A stretch of 64,000 nucleotides of DNA from Luteibacter sp. (GTDB taxonomy: Bacteria > Pseudomonadota > Gammaproteobacteria > Xanthomonadales > Rhodanobacteraceae). The notes beneath the pieces are model-generated. The model was not told the DNA's origin. It was given only the letters and a program-made list of their open reading frames with translations, and ran no database searches. The translations under genes and the position numbers were made by a program. How positions within the stretch are numbered: position 1 is the first letter of the stretch; each line of letters opens with the position of its first letter. The stretch is taken from contig NZ_WNDO01000001.1 in NCBI RefSeq assembly GCF_009912395.1, positions 1 through 64,000 of the forward strand. The letters run 5' to 3'. Positions 51,840-64,000 of this stretch are shown one piece after another.

Positions 51840-53111
51840 TTAGCTGGGGTGGCGTACTTGTCCTGTGCCGCGAACGACGAAACGTTCGACGGTGAGGGAT
51901 TCTGCGCCCATGGGGCCGTAGGCGTGCAGGCGGGTGGTCGAGATGCCGATTTCGGTGCCGAGGCCAAGTTCGCCGCCATCGCTGAAGCGGGAGGAAGCGT
52001 TGACCATCACTACCGCGGAGCGGATGGCACGGATGAAGTATTCGGCGGTTGCTGTGTCGCGTGTGGCGATGACTTTGGTGTGGTCGGAGCCGTAGCGGCG
52101 AATATGGGTGATCGCGTCGTCGATGGAGTCCACCACGCGCAGGGCGATCACCAGGTCGAGGAATTCGGCGGCGTAGTCGTCGTTGGTAGCTTCGGCTAGA
52201 TCGGCGACCAGGTGCTGGCTTGTCGCGTCGCCACGCACGTCCACGCCCCGCTCGCGCAGGCGGGCGACGGCCTTTGGTACGAACGAGGGGGCGATGTCCT
52301 TGTGGACGAGCAGGGTTTCCAGCGCGTTGCAGACGCCGGGGCGGCTGGTCTTGCCGTCGATCAGCAGGTCGAGCGCCAGGGCTTGGTCGGCCGTACTGTC
52401 GACATAGAGGTGGCAGACGCCTTTGTAGTGCTTGATCACCGGCACACGGGCGTGTTCGGCGACGAAGCGGATGAGGCCTTCGCCGCCGCGCGGGATGGCG
52501 AGGTCGACGATGTCGGTGAGCTGGAGCAGTTCCACCATCGTTTCGCGACGAGGGTCGTCGATGACCGTAACGGCGGCTTCCGGCAGCCCTTCCTCGCGCA
52601 GCGCGCGTTTCAACGATGCGGCGATGGCGAGGTTGGAGCGCATGGCGTCGCTGCCGCCGCGCAGGATGGTGCAGTTGCCTGCCATGAGGCATAGCGCCGC
52701 CGCGTCCGCCGTGACGTTGGGGCGGGCCTCGTAGATCATCGCGATCACGCCGAGCGGAATGCGGACGCGCTCCACCTCGATGCCGTTAGGGCGGGTGTCA
52801 CGGCGCGTCACCAGGCCGACGGGATCGGGCAAGGTGGCGACTTCGCGGACGGCTGCCACGATGCCATCGAGCCGTTTCGGATCGAGGCGCAGGCGGTCGA
52901 GCATCGCCGTGCTGGTGCCGTTGGCTTCCGCTGCCTTCATGTCCTGTGTGTTGGCATCCAGCACGAGCGCTTCGTCGGCGGCGAGCGCGTCGGCCATGCG
53001 ATGCAGCAGGCGGCGCTTGGCGACGGTGTCGAGCGAGGCGATGGTCGCCACCGCGTCGCGGCAGGCCAGGGCGTATGCGTGTAGCGAGTGCGTCATGGAG
53101 GCCTCGTTCAT
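51840..53111 (-). CDS. proA: Glutamate-5-semialdehyde dehydrogenase (gamma-glutamyl phosphate reductase)
   Basis: This 423-residue NADPH-dependent enzyme makes glutamate semialdehyde, the second step of proline synthesis. The catalytic Cys stands in '[15 protein letters not shown]', with '[10 protein letters not shown]', '[11 protein letters not shown]' and '[22 protein letters not shown]' as family blocks. The ATG at 53111 overlaps the proB stop (ATGA). An ATG at 53096 with GAGG upstream is an equally good start and matches the family better. Confidence 0.95.
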   Translation of the reverse strand: MNEASMTHSLHAYALACRDAVATIASLDTVAKRRLLHRMADALAADEALVLDANTQDMKAAEANGTSTAMLDRLRLDPKRLDGIVAAVREVATLPDPVGLVTRRDTRPNGIEVERVRIPLGVIAMIYEARPNVTADAAALCLMAGNCTILRGGSDAMRSNLAIAASLKRALREEGLPEAAVTVIDDPRRETMVELLQLTDIVDLAIPRGGEGLIRFVAEHARVPVIKHYKGVCHLYVDSTADQALALDLLIDGKTSRPGVCNALETLLVHKDIAPSFVPKAVARLRERGVDVRGDATSQHLVADLAEATNDDYAAEFLDLVIALRVVDSIDDAITHIRRYGSDHTKVIATRDTATAEYFIRAIRSAVVMVNASSRFSDGGELGLGTEIGISTTRLHAYGPMGAESLTVERFVVRGTGQVRHPS

Positions 53112-54229
53112 TCGGGCAGGACGATGAGATCGTCGCGATGGACGATGTTTTCGCCGTAGCTGTAGCCCAGCAGTGATTCGATGTCGCGGGTGTGTCGCCC
53201 GGCGATGCGTCGTACATCGGATGCCGCGTATTGCACGACACCGCGCGCCACGATGCGGTCGTTTCTGACGATGTCGATCACGTCGCCTCGGGCGAAGTCG
53301 TCGGCGGCCTCGATCACGCCGCCAGGCAGCAGGGAGGCGCCGCGTGTACGGAGTGCCATCAGCGCGCCTTCGTCCACGACCACCCTGCCCGCGCCTGGCG
53401 CGTGGCGCAGCCAGTACTTGCGGGCGGCGAGTCGGGAGCGTGGCGCGCGCAGGCGCGTGCCGGTGAGGTGGCCTTCGGCCAGGCGGGCGACGCAGGCAGC
53501 GTCGCGACCGTCGAACAGCAGGGTTTCGATGCCGGCGGCGGCGGCCTTGAGCGCGGCTTCGAGCTTGGTGCGCATGCCGCCGGTCCCGGCGGCGGTACCG
53601 GCACCGCCGGCGCTGGCCAGATGCTCCGGGGTGACTTCGGCGACGTCCTGCACCGGTGTCGCCGTGGGATCGGTGCGCGGATTCGCGGTGTAGAGCCCGG
53701 GGATGTCGGAGGCGATCATCAATACGTCGGCATCGACCAGCGCGGCGACGATGGCGGCGAGGTTGTCGTTGTCGCCGAGCTTCAGCTCATCCACCGCGAC
53801 GGTGTCGTTCTCGTTGATGACGGGGATGGCGCCGAGCGCCAGCAGTTCGCGCAGCGTCGAGCGTGCGTTGAGGTAGCGGCGGCGGTTGCGCAGGTCGTCG
53901 TGGGTGAGCAGCACCTGGGCGACCGGCGCGTCGAAGAAGCCTTGCCAGAGCGCGACGAGGCGGGTCTGGCCGAGGGCGGCGAGGGCCTGGCGGCCGCTGA
54001 GGCCAGTGCTTTTCACAGGAAGGGCCAGGCCGCGTCCCGCGGCGACCGCGCCGGAGGAGACGATCACCACGTCCCTGCCCGCGCGACGGCTGGCCGTGAC
54101 GAACGCGGCCAGTGCGTCGGCATGGCGGCCGTCGAGACGGCCTTCCGGGGTGGTCAGGAGGCTGCTACCGACCTTCAGGACGGCGCGGTGCCAGTCGGGG
54201 GCGGGTTGTTCTGTGAAACGACCTTCCAT
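53108..54229 (-). CDS. proB: Glutamate 5-kinase with PUA domain
   Basis: In this 373-residue protein the N-terminal amino-acid kinase domain ('[11 protein letters not shown]', '[11 protein letters not shown]', '[11 protein letters not shown]', '[11 protein letters not shown]', '[12 protein letters not shown]') makes glutamyl-5-phosphate. A C-terminal PUA domain (~residues 280-370) follows. Proline normally feedback-inhibits the kinase. It is coupled to proA and separated from argH by 140 bases of REPs, so arg and pro transcripts may differ in level. Confidence 0.95.
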   Translation of the reverse strand: MEGRFTEQPAPDWHRAVLKVGSSLLTTPEGRLDGRHADALAAFVTASRRAGRDVVIVSSGAVAAGRGLALPVKSTGLSGRQALAALGQTRLVALWQGFFDAPVAQVLLTHDDLRNRRRYLNARSTLRELLALGAIPVINENDTVAVDELKLGDNDNLAAIVAALVDADVLMIASDIPGLYTANPRTDPTATPVQDVAEVTPEHLASAGGAGTAAGTGGMRTKLEAALKAAAAGIETLLFDGRDAACVARLAEGHLTGTRLRAPRSRLAARKYWLRHAPGAGRVVVDEGALMALRTRGASLLPGGVIEAADDFARGDVIDIVRNDRIVARGVVQYAASDVRRIAGRHTRDIESLLGYSYGENIVHRDDLIVLPE

Positions 54230-54250
54230 GACGGTTCCTCTACCGGGGGA

Positions 54251-54365
54251 TCGCGCGCTAGCGCGCTCCTACAAGAGCAAGATCCGATCTTCAGCCTGGC
54301 CGATGCTTCCGCCATGTCCTTGTAGGAGCGCGCTTGCGCGCGATCGCGCGCAAGCGCGCTCCTAC
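54251..54365. repeat. Three REPs between argH and proB
   Basis: A reverse copy (54251-54272, one base different at its centre) is followed by a forward copy (54322-54343) abutting a reverse copy (54344-54365), the last two forming a perfect 44-base palindrome. It lies within the arg-pro cluster, after the argH stop. Confidence 0.85.
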
Positions 54366-54369
54366 AGGG

Positions 54370-55662
54370 TTATCGCAGGGCGTCTAGGCGGGTGCGCAGC
54401 GTGTCGAGCATCAGGTCGTGGCCGGAGCCTGGCGAGGTGCGTGCTGCCAGGCTGGATTCCGGCGAACGGCCCTCGCCTGCCGATGCCGCCGTTTCGGCCG
54501 CGGCGCGGTAGGCGTCGCGGAACGGTACGCCGGCCACGGCCTGCTCGATCGCCACGTCGGTGGCGTACATCGCCGGTTCGATGGCGGCGCGCATCTTGTC
54601 GGCCTTCCATTCGAAGCGGGCGAGCATGTCCGGCAGCAGTTCCAGCGCACCGAGGCCCATGGAGAAGCCATGGAATAGCGAGCCCTTGGAGAACTGCAGG
54701 TCACGCTGGTAGCCCGAGGGCAGCGAGAGCAGCTGTTCGATCTCGGTGCGCGCGGCGGCCACGCTGGCGTAGCTGGCACGGAGCAGTTCGACCACGTCGG
54801 GATTGCGCTTGTTCGGCATGATCGACGAACCGGTCGTGTACTCGGCCGACAGCTTCACGAAGTCGAATTCGGCGGTGGTGAACAGCGAGAGGTCCCACGC
54901 CAGGCGACGCGTATCGAGCAGCGCCGTGCCGACGGCGTCGAGTGCGGCCATCTCGAACTTACCGCGCGAGAGCTGGGCGTAGATCGGCGAAACCTGCATA
55001 CGACCGAAGCCGAGTGCCGTGGTGGTGTGGGCGCGGTCGAGCGTCACGTTCACGCCGTAGCCTGCAGCGGTGCCGAGCGGGTTGGCGTCGATCAGCTCCA
55101 GCGCCTGGCGGGCACGCAGCGTGTTGTCGATGAAGGCTTCGGCGAACGCCGCGAACCACATGCCCGTGGACGAGACCACGGCACGCTGGATGTGCGTGTA
55201 GCCGGGCATCGGCAGCGCATCGCCTGCCGCGCGCTCCAGGCACACCTCGGCCACGCGACGGCACAGGGCCTCCAGCGTGGCGAGCTTCTCCTTGAGCCAC
55301 AGGCGCGTGGCGACGAGGATCTGGTCGTTGCGGCTACGACCGGTATGCACGCGGCGCCCCGCGTCGCCGAGGCGTTCGGTCAGGCGCGCTTCGATGGCGG
55401 AGTGGCCGTCTTCGAAGCGCTCGTCGAGCACAAAGGCGCCGGCGGCGAAGTCGCCCGCCAGCGTATCCAGCTCGCGCAGCAGCGCGTCACGCTCGTCGTT
55501 GGAGACCACGCCGATATTGGCGAGGCCTTCCACGTGCGCCTTGCTGGCGGTGATGTCGTGCAGGAAGAACTCGCGGTCGAGCACCACGTCGTTGCCGGCC
55601 AGGAAGCGCATGATGCGCGCGTCGACCTGGGTGTCGGATTTCTGCCAGAGCGGCTGGGTCAT
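54370..55662 (-). CDS. argH: Argininosuccinate lyase
   Basis: This 430-residue fumarase/aspartase-fold enzyme releases arginine and fumarate. Signature '[12 protein letters not shown]' with the catalytic Ser; 'HTGRSRNDQ' and '[10 protein letters not shown]' (catalytic His) are present. '[11 protein letters not shown]' is the carboxylate-binding block. AAAGGAA precedes ATG 55662; the frame is open far upstream but only in antisense of argC. It starts 17 bases after the argC stop. Confidence 0.95.
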   Translation of the reverse strand: MTQPLWQKSDTQVDARIMRFLAGNDVVLDREFFLHDITASKAHVEGLANIGVVSNDERDALLRELDTLAGDFAAGAFVLDERFEDGHSAIEARLTERLGDAGRRVHTGRSRNDQILVATRLWLKEKLATLEALCRRVAEVCLERAAGDALPMPGYTHIQRAVVSSTGMWFAAFAEAFIDNTLRARQALELIDANPLGTAAGYGVNVTLDRAHTTTALGFGRMQVSPIYAQLSRGKFEMAALDAVGTALLDTRRLAWDLSLFTTAEFDFVKLSAEYTTGSSIMPNKRNPDVVELLRASYASVAAARTEIEQLLSLPSGYQRDLQFSKGSLFHGFSMGLGALELLPDMLARFEWKADKMRAAIEPAMYATDVAIEQAVAGVPFRDAYRAAAETAASAGEGRSPESSLAARTSPGSGHDLMLDTLRTRLDALR

Positions 55663-55679
55663 CGTTGCGTTCCTTTCGC

Positions 55680-56627
55680 TCAGAGCGGAATGGCGGTGAG
55701 CTCGTCGAAGCCGAGCGAGCGGTTGACGTTCTGCATCGCCTGCGTGGCGGCACCCTTGAGCAGGTTGTCGAGCGTGGCGACCACGACGACACGACGGCTG
55801 TCGCTGGACACCGTGAAACCACCGACATCCAGATGGTTCTTGTTCGCGATATGGCTCACCCACGGGGCTTCGTCCACCACGTGGATCAGTTTCTCGTTCT
55901 CGAAGCGCGCCTCGAAGCGACGGACGATGTCTTCGCGCTTGTGCGGCTTGGCGAGATACAGGTTCGTGGTGACGGTGAGGCCACGGAAATGCGGCGCCAC
56001 GTGCGGCATGAATTCCACCGGCATGCCGAGATGGCGGCTGGCTTCCTTCTCGTGCATGTGCCCGGTGAGCGAGAACGGCATCAGGTTGTCGCGCAGCTTT
56101 TCCGGATCGTTGCGGTCGGAGGGCGTGGTGCCCGCGCCGGAGTAACCGGAGACACCGAACGACACCGGCGGTGCCGCCAGCAGGTCCTTGATGGGCGCGA
56201 TGGAGCACTGGATGGCCGTGGCATAGCAACCGGGGTTGCTGATGCGCTTCTCGCCGCGCCAGCGATCGCGGTACAGCTCGGGCAGGCCGTAGTACCAGCG
56301 CTCGTCGAAGCGGTAGTCGGCCGACAGGTCGACGATCACCGTCGAACCGCCGGCCTTGTCGATGGCTTCCACGTACGGCGCCGCCTTGCCGTTCGGCAGG
56401 GCGAGCACGACGACGTCGGCGCCCTGCTCCGCCACGGCGGCCGGATCGAGGTTGCCGTAGCGCAGCTCGCCCGTATAGGCATCGCTATGGTCGGCTAGGC
56501 GCTGGCCGTCGAGTTCGCGCGAGGACACGAACACGAGTTCCAGCGACGGATGGTTGGCGATCAACCGGATCAGTTCGGCGCCCGTGTGGCCACGTGCGCC
56601 GACGATGCCGATGGTCTTGGTCGACAT
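55680..56627 (-). CDS. argC: N-acetyl-gamma-glutamyl-phosphate reductase
   Basis: This 315-residue protein has the NADP-binding '[22 protein letters not shown]', the catalytic Cys in '[12 protein letters not shown]', '[12 protein letters not shown]' and '[10 protein letters not shown]' with the active-site His. It makes N-acetylglutamate semialdehyde. It starts 6 bases after the kinase/synthase stop. The form with 'HTGAE' and '[11 protein letters not shown]' is that of xanthomonads. Confidence 0.95.
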   Translation of the reverse strand: MSTKTIGIVGARGHTGAELIRLIANHPSLELVFVSSRELDGQRLADHSDAYTGELRYGNLDPAAVAEQGADVVVLALPNGKAAPYVEAIDKAGGSTVIVDLSADYRFDERWYYGLPELYRDRWRGEKRISNPGCYATAIQCSIAPIKDLLAAPPVSFGVSGYSGAGTTPSDRNDPEKLRDNLMPFSLTGHMHEKEASRHLGMPVEFMPHVAPHFRGLTVTTNLYLAKPHKREDIVRRFEARFENEKLIHVVDEAPWVSHIANKNHLDVGGFTVSSDSRRVVVVATLDNLLKGAATQAMQNVNRSLGFDELTAIPL

Positions 56628-56633
56628 GGCCGT

Positions 56634-57939
<1,306 letters not shown>

Positions 57940-57950
<11 letters not shown>

Positions 57951-59037
57951 GATCGACGATCCGATGGATGGTCTGGGCGTAATGCCCAAGTTGTTCGAGA
58001 GCGACCCATTCGTCGGCGGTGTGCGCCTGCGCGATGTCGCCAGGGCCGTAGACGAAGGACGTGTAGCCACCCTTCGAGAACAGCGCCGACTCGGTCCAGA
58101 AGTCCACCGCGTTGCCGACGGGGATGTTCAGTTCATCGGCGATGTCGCGGGCGGCCAGGCGACGGGTTTCCGCCGTCGCGGTGTCACCGGCCGGCAGCGA
58201 ATCGCCGCGGAAGGTTTCGCCGAATTCCACCGGATGCGGTTCGACCAGCGTGCGGAAGGTTTCCAGCAACTGGTCGGCGTCCATCGACGGCAGCGGACGG
58301 AAGCCGAAGCGCACGTCGGCCGTCGGTGCGATGACGTTGGCCTTGATGCCGCCTTCGACCTTGCCCACGTTGAAACGCAGGCCGGTGAGGCCTCCGAAAC
58401 GTTCGTGCGACAGCGACTGGACGTGGTCCAGTGCTGCGGCGCCCCAGCGAATCGCCTGGTGCAAGGCGCTGTCGGACGGCTTCTGGTCACCCGAGGCATG
58501 GCCTGCGCGACCAAGGAAGCGCATCTGCACCGACAGGATGCCCCGATGCGCGAGCACCGCTTCACCCTGGGTGGGCTCGGCGACGATCACGGCCTCGTAG
58601 TCGCGCGGCGTCTTCAGGAAGCCGTCGATGCAGCGTGCGTCGTTGGCTTCCTCGTCGGTGGACAGCAGCAGGGCCATGTCGCCCTGTGTCGCGTTGGCCA
58701 CCGCCACGAGCGCGGCGGCCGCGCCCTTGATGTCGCACGCGCCCAGGCCGATGGCACGATCTTCCGTCACGCGCAGCTCGAACGGGCTGGCCGTCCAGTG
58801 CGGGGAGTCCGGCACGGTGTCCAGATGCACGTTGAACAGGTACTTCGGCTTGCCGCGCACCGCGTACAGGTTGACGGCACCGGCGCCGAAATCGGTCACC
58901 TGCACGTCGAACCCGGGAAGGTTCGCGCGCAGGTAATCGAAGATGCCACCGGTACCGATGGTTCGCGGCGGGTTGCGCGTGTCGTGGCTCACGAGCGCGC
59001 GCAGATGGGTCAGGGTGTCCTGGAGAAGTTTATCCAT
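57940..59037 (-). CDS. argE: Acetylornithine/acetylcitrulline deacetylase
   Basis: This 365-residue M20 zinc enzyme has 'VHLDTVPDS', '[11 protein letters not shown]' (bridging Asp) and '[11 protein letters not shown]' (catalytic Glu pair). In xanthomonads, the acetyl group stays on through the transcarbamylase step, so this enzyme would deacetylate N-acetylcitrulline; the argF' gene in this cluster supports that. It starts 9 bases after argG and overlaps the kinase/synthase gene by 11 bases. Confidence 0.92.
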
Positions 59038-59046
59038 GGGTCGGGA

Positions 59047-60252
59047 TCACTTGCCGTTGGCGCGGTCGACTTCGGCCCAGAGCGTGGAGCTCATGCCGTA
59101 GAGCTTGATGAAGCCTTCGGCCTCGGCGACGCCCCAGTCGGCGGCCTGCGCGTAGGTGGCCTTGGCGGACTGGAGGATGTTCTTCGATTCCACCTTCACG
59201 GCGTACACCGAGCCACCACGCGTCTCGATGATCACCTTGCCGTCGACCTTGCGCTGCGTGGAGGCAAGGAAGGCTTCCAGGTCGGCCTTGATCGGGTCGT
59301 TGAAGAAGCCTTCGTAGGCCACTTCGGTCCACTTGCGACCGATTTCCGGCTTGAAGCGGTTCTGCTGCTTGGAGAGCACGGTCTCTTCGAGCGCACGGTG
59401 CGCGGTGAGCAGCGCGGTGAGCGCCGGCGCCTCGAATACGATGCGGCCCTTCAGGCCGATGTTGGTGTCGCCGGTGTACAGGCTGCGGCCCACACCGTAC
59501 TTGGCCAGCTCACGGTTGAGGAAGCCGAGGATCTCCGGACCGGTGGCGGCCTTGCCGTTCAGCGACGTGGCCACGCCCTTCTCGAAGCCCAGCTCGACAC
59601 GCAGCGGTTCGGACGGCCATTCGGCACGCGGCGCGCACCAGCCGATGGCGCCTTCGCCCGGGATTTCCCATGCGTCGATCTCGCCGCCGGAGATGGTCAC
59701 GCCCAGCACGTTCTCGTTGATGGTGTAGTGCTTGGTCTTGGCGCGGACTTCGAAGCCCTTCTCTTCCAGGTACTTCTGCTCGTAGGCGCGCACCTGGGTG
59801 TGTTCGCGCTGGATCTCGCGAATCGGGGCGACGATGGTGTAGTCGCCGAGCGCCTTCACGGTGAGGTCGAAGCGGACCTGGTCGTTGCCCATGCCGGTGC
59901 AGCCGTGGGCGAAGAACTTCGTGCCCAGCTCGTCGCAGCGCTCAAGGGAGGCCTGCACGATGAGGTAGCGGTCGGACACCAGCAGCGGGTACTGGCCCTG
60001 GTAGAACTCGCCGGCCTGGATCAGCGGGGTGACGAAGCTGTCCCAGATCGCCTGCGCGGCGTCCACCGTACGATGCGAGGCGGCGCCCAGCTCCGTCGCG
60101 CGGTGCTCGATGTACTCGCGCTCCTCGGCCGAGACGCCACCGGTATCGACGAACACGGTATGCACGGCATAGCCGCGCTCCATCAGGTAGGGGACGCAGA
60201 AGCTGGTGTCGAGGCCGCCCGAGAAGGCGAGGACGATATCGTTGCTGGACAT
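59047..60252 (-). CDS. argG: Argininosuccinate synthase
   Basis: This 401-residue protein has the PP-loop ATP site '[12 protein letters not shown]' and '[14 protein letters not shown]' (citrulline/aspartate binding). '[18 protein letters not shown]' and '[18 protein letters not shown]' match the bacterial enzyme. It joins citrulline and aspartate. It stands 40 bases after argF' and 9 bases before argE. Confidence 0.95.
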   Translation of the reverse strand: MSSNDIVLAFSGGLDTSFCVPYLMERGYAVHTVFVDTGGVSAEEREYIEHRATELGAASHRTVDAAQAIWDSFVTPLIQAGEFYQGQYPLLVSDRYLIVQASLERCDELGTKFFAHGCTGMGNDQVRFDLTVKALGDYTIVAPIREIQREHTQVRAYEQKYLEEKGFEVRAKTKHYTINENVLGVTISGGEIDAWEIPGEGAIGWCAPRAEWPSEPLRVELGFEKGVATSLNGKAATGPEILGFLNRELAKYGVGRSLYTGDTNIGLKGRIVFEAPALTALLTAHRALEETVLSKQQNRFKPEIGRKWTEVAYEGFFNDPIKADLEAFLASTQRKVDGKVIIETRGGSVYAVKVESKNILQSAKATYAQAADWGVAEAEGFIKLYGMSSTLWAEVDRANGK

Positions 60253-60292
60253 GCTGGCTCCGGAAAGAAAGTGGTCGTAGAAAAAAGGGGAA

Positions 60293-61324
60293 TCAGAAAC
60301 CGAGGCCGGACTTGGCGCCCGACTGGGAAAGCAGCGAGGCCATGATCGCCTTCTGCACGTGCAGGCGGTTCTCGGCTTCGTCGATGGCGATGCAGGCCGG
60401 CGAGTCCATCACCGCGTCCGTCGCCTTGATGTTCCGGCGCAGCGGGAGGCAGTGGCTGAACAAGCCGTTGTCGGTGAGCGCCATCTTGGCCTCGTCGACG
60501 ATGAAGTGCTTGTTGGCGTCGCGGATCGCCTTTTCCTCGTCCCAGCGGCCGAAGTAAGGGATGGCGCCCCAGCTCTTGGCGTAGATCACGTGCGCGCCGC
60601 TATAGGCCGACTCGATGTCATGCGACACCTGGAGCGATCCACCGTTCTCGCGGGCGTTCTGCTTGGCGAACTCCATGTAGCGCTCGTCCAGCACGTATTC
60701 CGGCGTCGGGCACAGCAGGGTCACGTCCATGCCCATCTTGGTGGCGATGAGCAGGGCCGAGTTGGCCACGGCCGTATTGAGCGGCTTGGGGTGGTAGGTC
60801 CAGGTCAGGACGTACTTCTTGTTCTGCAGGTCGCCCAGGTGTTCCTTCAGGGCCAGCGCGTGGGCCAGCTCCTGGCAGGGATGGGTGATGGTCTCCAGGT
60901 TGATCACCGGCACCGTCGCGTAGCGAGCAAAGGCGGCCAGCACCTTGTCCTGGCGGTCCACCGACCAGTCCTGGAACTTCGGGAAGGCACGGACGCCGAT
61001 CAGGTCGACATAGCGCGAGAGCACGCGGGCCACTTCGGCGATGTGTTCCTCGGTGTCGCCGTCCATAACGCTGCCCACCTCGAACTCGATGGGCCATGCA
61101 TCCTTGCCCGGCGACAGCACCACCGCATGGCCGCCCATCTGGAAGGCGCCCAGCTCGAAGCTCGTACGCGTGCGCATCGACGAGTTGAAGAACAACAGCG
61201 CGATGGACTTGCCCGCCATCTGCTGGCCCTGCGGGGAGCGCTTGAACTCGGCGGCCTGCTCGAGCAGGGCGTCGATCTCGGCGCGGCTATGGTCCTGGGT
61301 GGAGAGGAAATGGCGAACGGTCAT
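60293..61324 (-). CDS. argF': N-acetylornithine carbamoyltransferase
   Basis: In this 343-residue transcarbamylase the carbamoyl-phosphate loop is '[21 protein letters not shown]', with '[19 protein letters not shown]' and '[20 protein letters not shown]' characteristic of AOTCase, not ornithine transcarbamylase. It uses N-acetylornithine, as in Xanthomonas. It is the first gene of the arg-pro cluster. A terminator 57 bases before the ATG and a short leader peptide upstream suggest attenuation control. Confidence 0.92.
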   Translation of the reverse strand: MTVRHFLSTQDHSRAEIDALLEQAAEFKRSPQGQQMAGKSIALLFFNSSMRTRTSFELGAFQMGGHAVVLSPGKDAWPIEFEVGSVMDGDTEEHIAEVARVLSRYVDLIGVRAFPKFQDWSVDRQDKVLAAFARYATVPVINLETITHPCQELAHALALKEHLGDLQNKKYVLTWTYHPKPLNTAVANSALLIATKMGMDVTLLCPTPEYVLDERYMEFAKQNARENGGSLQVSHDIESAYSGAHVIYAKSWGAIPYFGRWDEEKAIRDANKHFIVDEAKMALTDNGLFSHCLPLRRNIKATDAVMDSPACIAIDEAENRLHVQKAIMASLLSQSGAKSGLGF

Positions 61325-61380
61325 GACGGTCCAGGGCGGTGGGTGGCGATGGATGGGAGGAAAAACCGGAAACGGAAACA

Positions 61381-61410
61381 AAAAAACCCGGCACATGGCC
61401 GGGTTTTTTA
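61381..61410 (-). terminator. Attenuator-like intrinsic terminator before argF'
   Basis: On the reverse strand ACCCGGC and GCCGGGT pair around a 5-base loop, flanked by A6 and T6. It lies 57 bases before the argF' ATG and 29 bases after the leader-peptide stop, and no gene ends here. Its 5' arm ACCCGGCCA is complementary to the upstream TGGCCGGGT, which could form an antiterminator. Confidence 0.75.
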
Positions 61411-61439
61411 GTCGATACGAATGAAACGCGCGCGACAGC

Positions 61440-61487
61440 CTACCCGGCCAATTGTCCGATGTACGGTCGACGAGCACGCGAGGTCAT
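61440..61487 (-). CDS. Putative arginine leader peptide (attenuator)
   Basis: ATG at 61487 opens 15 codons, MTSRARRPYIGQLAG, ending at TAG 61442-61440. Three of the first seven residues are Arg (CGT, CGT, CGA). The last codons TTG GCC GGG TAG are themselves the antiterminator segment, so a ribosome at the stop codon would block it and one stalled at the Arg codons would leave it free. The ribosome binding site (GCAGGA) lies too close to the ATG for full confidence. Confidence 0.45.
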   Translation of the reverse strand: MTSRARRPYIGQLAG

Positions 61488-61614
61488 TCCTGCGGCCATA
61501 CGGGCGCTGGTAAGGACGATCGCGGTGTAGACGGCGTTGGACACGGCGGAGCCTGTCAAGGTGGAAACGCGATCATGCCGTGGATTGGTGCGTTGCGCAA
61601 CAGGTCTAGCGCAC

Positions 61615-61643
61615 AAAAAAGGCCGCGATCGCTCGCGGCCTTT
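61615..61643 (-). terminator. Intrinsic terminator of the glycine-zipper gene
   Basis: GGCCGCGA and TCGCGGCC pair around four bases and are followed on the reverse strand by TTTTTT. It lies 25 bases after the stop at 61668 and separates that gene from the arg cluster. Confidence 0.85.
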
Positions 61644-61667
61644 CCTGTACTGGATCGCCTGCCGGGT

Positions 61668-62216
61668 TCAATCGGCCGGCGCGACGTTCACGCGGACCCG
61701 CAGGCGCTCGCCCGGGTCGTAGTTCAGGCGCGAGACATAGACTTCGCCGCGATAGCGGTATTCCACGTCGTAGCCGGCGATGCGGCGCTGCTCGGAGACC
61801 GTGCTGACGTCGCGGCAGCGGGTTTCGGTGCTCTGGTAGGTCCGGTCATCGCCGCGCGAGACATTGTTGCCCACGGCGCCACCGGCCACCGCGCCGACCA
61901 CCGTGGCGGCCGTACGGCCATTGCCCTTGCCAATGGTGTTGCCGAGCACGCCGCCCACGACGGCGCCAAGGATGGTGCCGGCGGTGCTGCCCTGGCCCTG
62001 CTCCTGGTGAACCACCTGCTGGTCGTAGCACTCCTGCCGGGGCGTCTCGACACGCGAGACACCGTAGACGGGATCGACGCGCAGGACGTCGGCCCAGCCG
62101 TAATGGGTGTTGTCGTCCGGACCGGACGGGCCGGGCGGACCATAGCGGCCATCCTGCGCGTTGGCGCCGGTGGCGAATACCGCAAGGATGAGTGCGGGAA
62201 TGAGCAGGCGAGACAT
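61668..62216 (-). CDS. Glycine-zipper 2TM domain envelope protein
   Basis: This 182-residue protein has a signal peptide (to 'GANAQ') and a central glycine zipper ('GTILGAVVGGVLGNTIGKGNG', then 'AATVVGAVAGGAVGNNVS'). That is the 17-kDa antigen/SlyB-type domain thought to insert in the outer membrane. Two Cys ('QECYDQQ', 'TRCRDV') flank it. No lipobox Cys is present, unlike SlyB. The C-terminal 'YDVEYRYRGEVYVSRL..DPGERLRVRV' is usual for the family. Confidence 0.85.
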   Translation of the reverse strand: MSRLLIPALILAVFATGANAQDGRYGPPGPSGPDDNTHYGWADVLRVDPVYGVSRVETPRQECYDQQVVHQEQGQGSTAGTILGAVVGGVLGNTIGKGNGRTAATVVGAVAGGAVGNNVSRGDDRTYQSTETRCRDVSTVSEQRRIAGYDVEYRYRGEVYVSRLNYDPGERLRVRVNVAPAD

Positions 62217-62418
62217 GTAGAAAAACCTCCAGCCAGGCGCACAGAACGCCTACTGGCATGCATTTCACCAAGTTCACGCTGAATCGACGCTTAGAAGTGC
62301 ACCGCGACGGAATCACGTCGCGTGTCAACCAAATTCGACCCTGCGCGTACGCCCGTGGGGCGGCCGGCTTGCTACTATCTCCGACCGGCCGCCCGCCGCG
62401 CCCGTCCACGGATTCCAG

Positions 62419-63794
<1,376 letters not shown>

Positions 63795-63798
<4 letters not shown>

Positions 63799-64000
63799 AC
63801 GTTCCCCAGGAATCCAGCGCCGCCGAGGCACAGGCCGCGATCGCCGAGGAATTCGGTTTCTTCGGCGACTGGACCGAGCGCTATCAGTACCTGATCGACC
63901 TGGGTCGCCAGCTTCCGCCGTTCGCGGAAGAGAAGAAGACCGAGGAACACCGCGTGCACGGCTGCCAGTCGATGGTGTGGCTGATCCCCTCGGGCGATCC
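63795..64000 (+). CDS. SufE-family Fe-S assembly protein, 5' part (runs off the window)
   Basis: The first 68 codons read as a SufE/CsdE protein. '[28 protein letters not shown]' is the family start, and '[12 protein letters not shown]' holds the active-site Cys that accepts persulfide sulfur from a cysteine desulfurase. Beginning on an ATG inside ATGA with cysS, it is cotranscribed, a pairing that joins two users of cysteine. The rest lies beyond the window. Confidence 0.88.

Larger units (their letters stand above)
61325..61667 (-). promoter_or_regulatory. argF' leader and promoter region
   Basis: Reading leftwards: the terminator of the glycine-zipper gene (61643-61615), a perfect TTGACA (61559-61554) without a clear -10, a 15-codon leader peptide (61487-61440), the attenuator terminator (61410-61381), then the argF' start. 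No protein-coding gene of normal size is present. Confidence 0.55.

Noticed and set aside
55663-56229. An N-terminal extension of argH through argC
   Set aside because: The upstream part is a shadow of argC in another frame. The argH family starts at [10 protein letters not shown], with a ribosome binding site at 55662.
61460-61530. A rightward short frame (MYGRRAREVIPAAIRALVRTIAV) as the arginine leader
   Set aside because: It runs away from argF' and cannot couple to its transcription. The leftward 15-codon frame fits the terminator instead.

Overview
The window is a high-GC gammaproteobacterial chromosome segment, most likely from the Rhodanobacteraceae (Luteibacter/Dyella-like, order Xanthomonadales). 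The reasons are the acetylated arginine pathway with an N-acetylornithine transcarbamylase and a fused acetylglutamate kinase/synthase, tandem S46 dipeptidyl peptidases, and many GTAGGAGCGCGC-type REP palindromes. The genus is an inference from memory of these families; no search was run.

Layout. 0-0.7 kb: an IS3-family element runs off the left edge and has cut a tyrosine integrase. 0.7-5.1 kb: two S46 peptidases. 5.3-11.3 kb: threonine catabolism (tdh, kbl) split by a 1,197-residue AsmA-like DUF748 protein. 11.4-23.8 kb: housekeeping and cell-envelope genes (pseudouridine synthase, NlpC/P60 hydrolase, YggS, M20 dipeptidase, ComEA-like protein, SET protein, GNAT, M1 peptidase, prolyl hydroxylase, tcdA). 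23.9-28.3 kb: an alpha-hydroxyketone quorum-sensing locus (CqsS/LqsS-like kinase, LqsR-like regulator, CqsA/LqsA-like synthase). 28.3-35.8 kb: DUF962, pirin and hydrolase genes, two cold-shock genes, a YcaQ-type glycosylase, phospholipase A and slyD. 36-47.3 kb: leucine-degradation carboxylase subunit and HMG-CoA lyase, GNATs, an SDR, EfpL, a FUSC exporter, and kynurenine-pathway genes (ACMSD, kynU). 48.1-51.8 kb: a lower-GC, gene-poor accessory patch with orphan secreted and membrane proteins and many repeats. 51.8-61.3 kb: one leftward arg-pro supercluster (argF'-argG-argE-argAB-argC-argH-proB-proA). 61.7-64 kb: a glycine-zipper protein, cysS and the start of a SufE-family gene.

Most notable. 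The quorum-sensing synthase is interrupted by an in-frame TGA 54 codons before the end of its conserved frame, while its sensor and regulator look intact. The arg cluster is preceded by what looks like a complete transcription attenuator: an Arg-containing leader peptide, an antiterminator segment overlapping the leader stop codon, and an intrinsic terminator. REP palindromes supply the TAG stop codon of two genes and of one decayed reading frame. A second possible in-frame TGA sits at the 5' end of the FUSC exporter gene.
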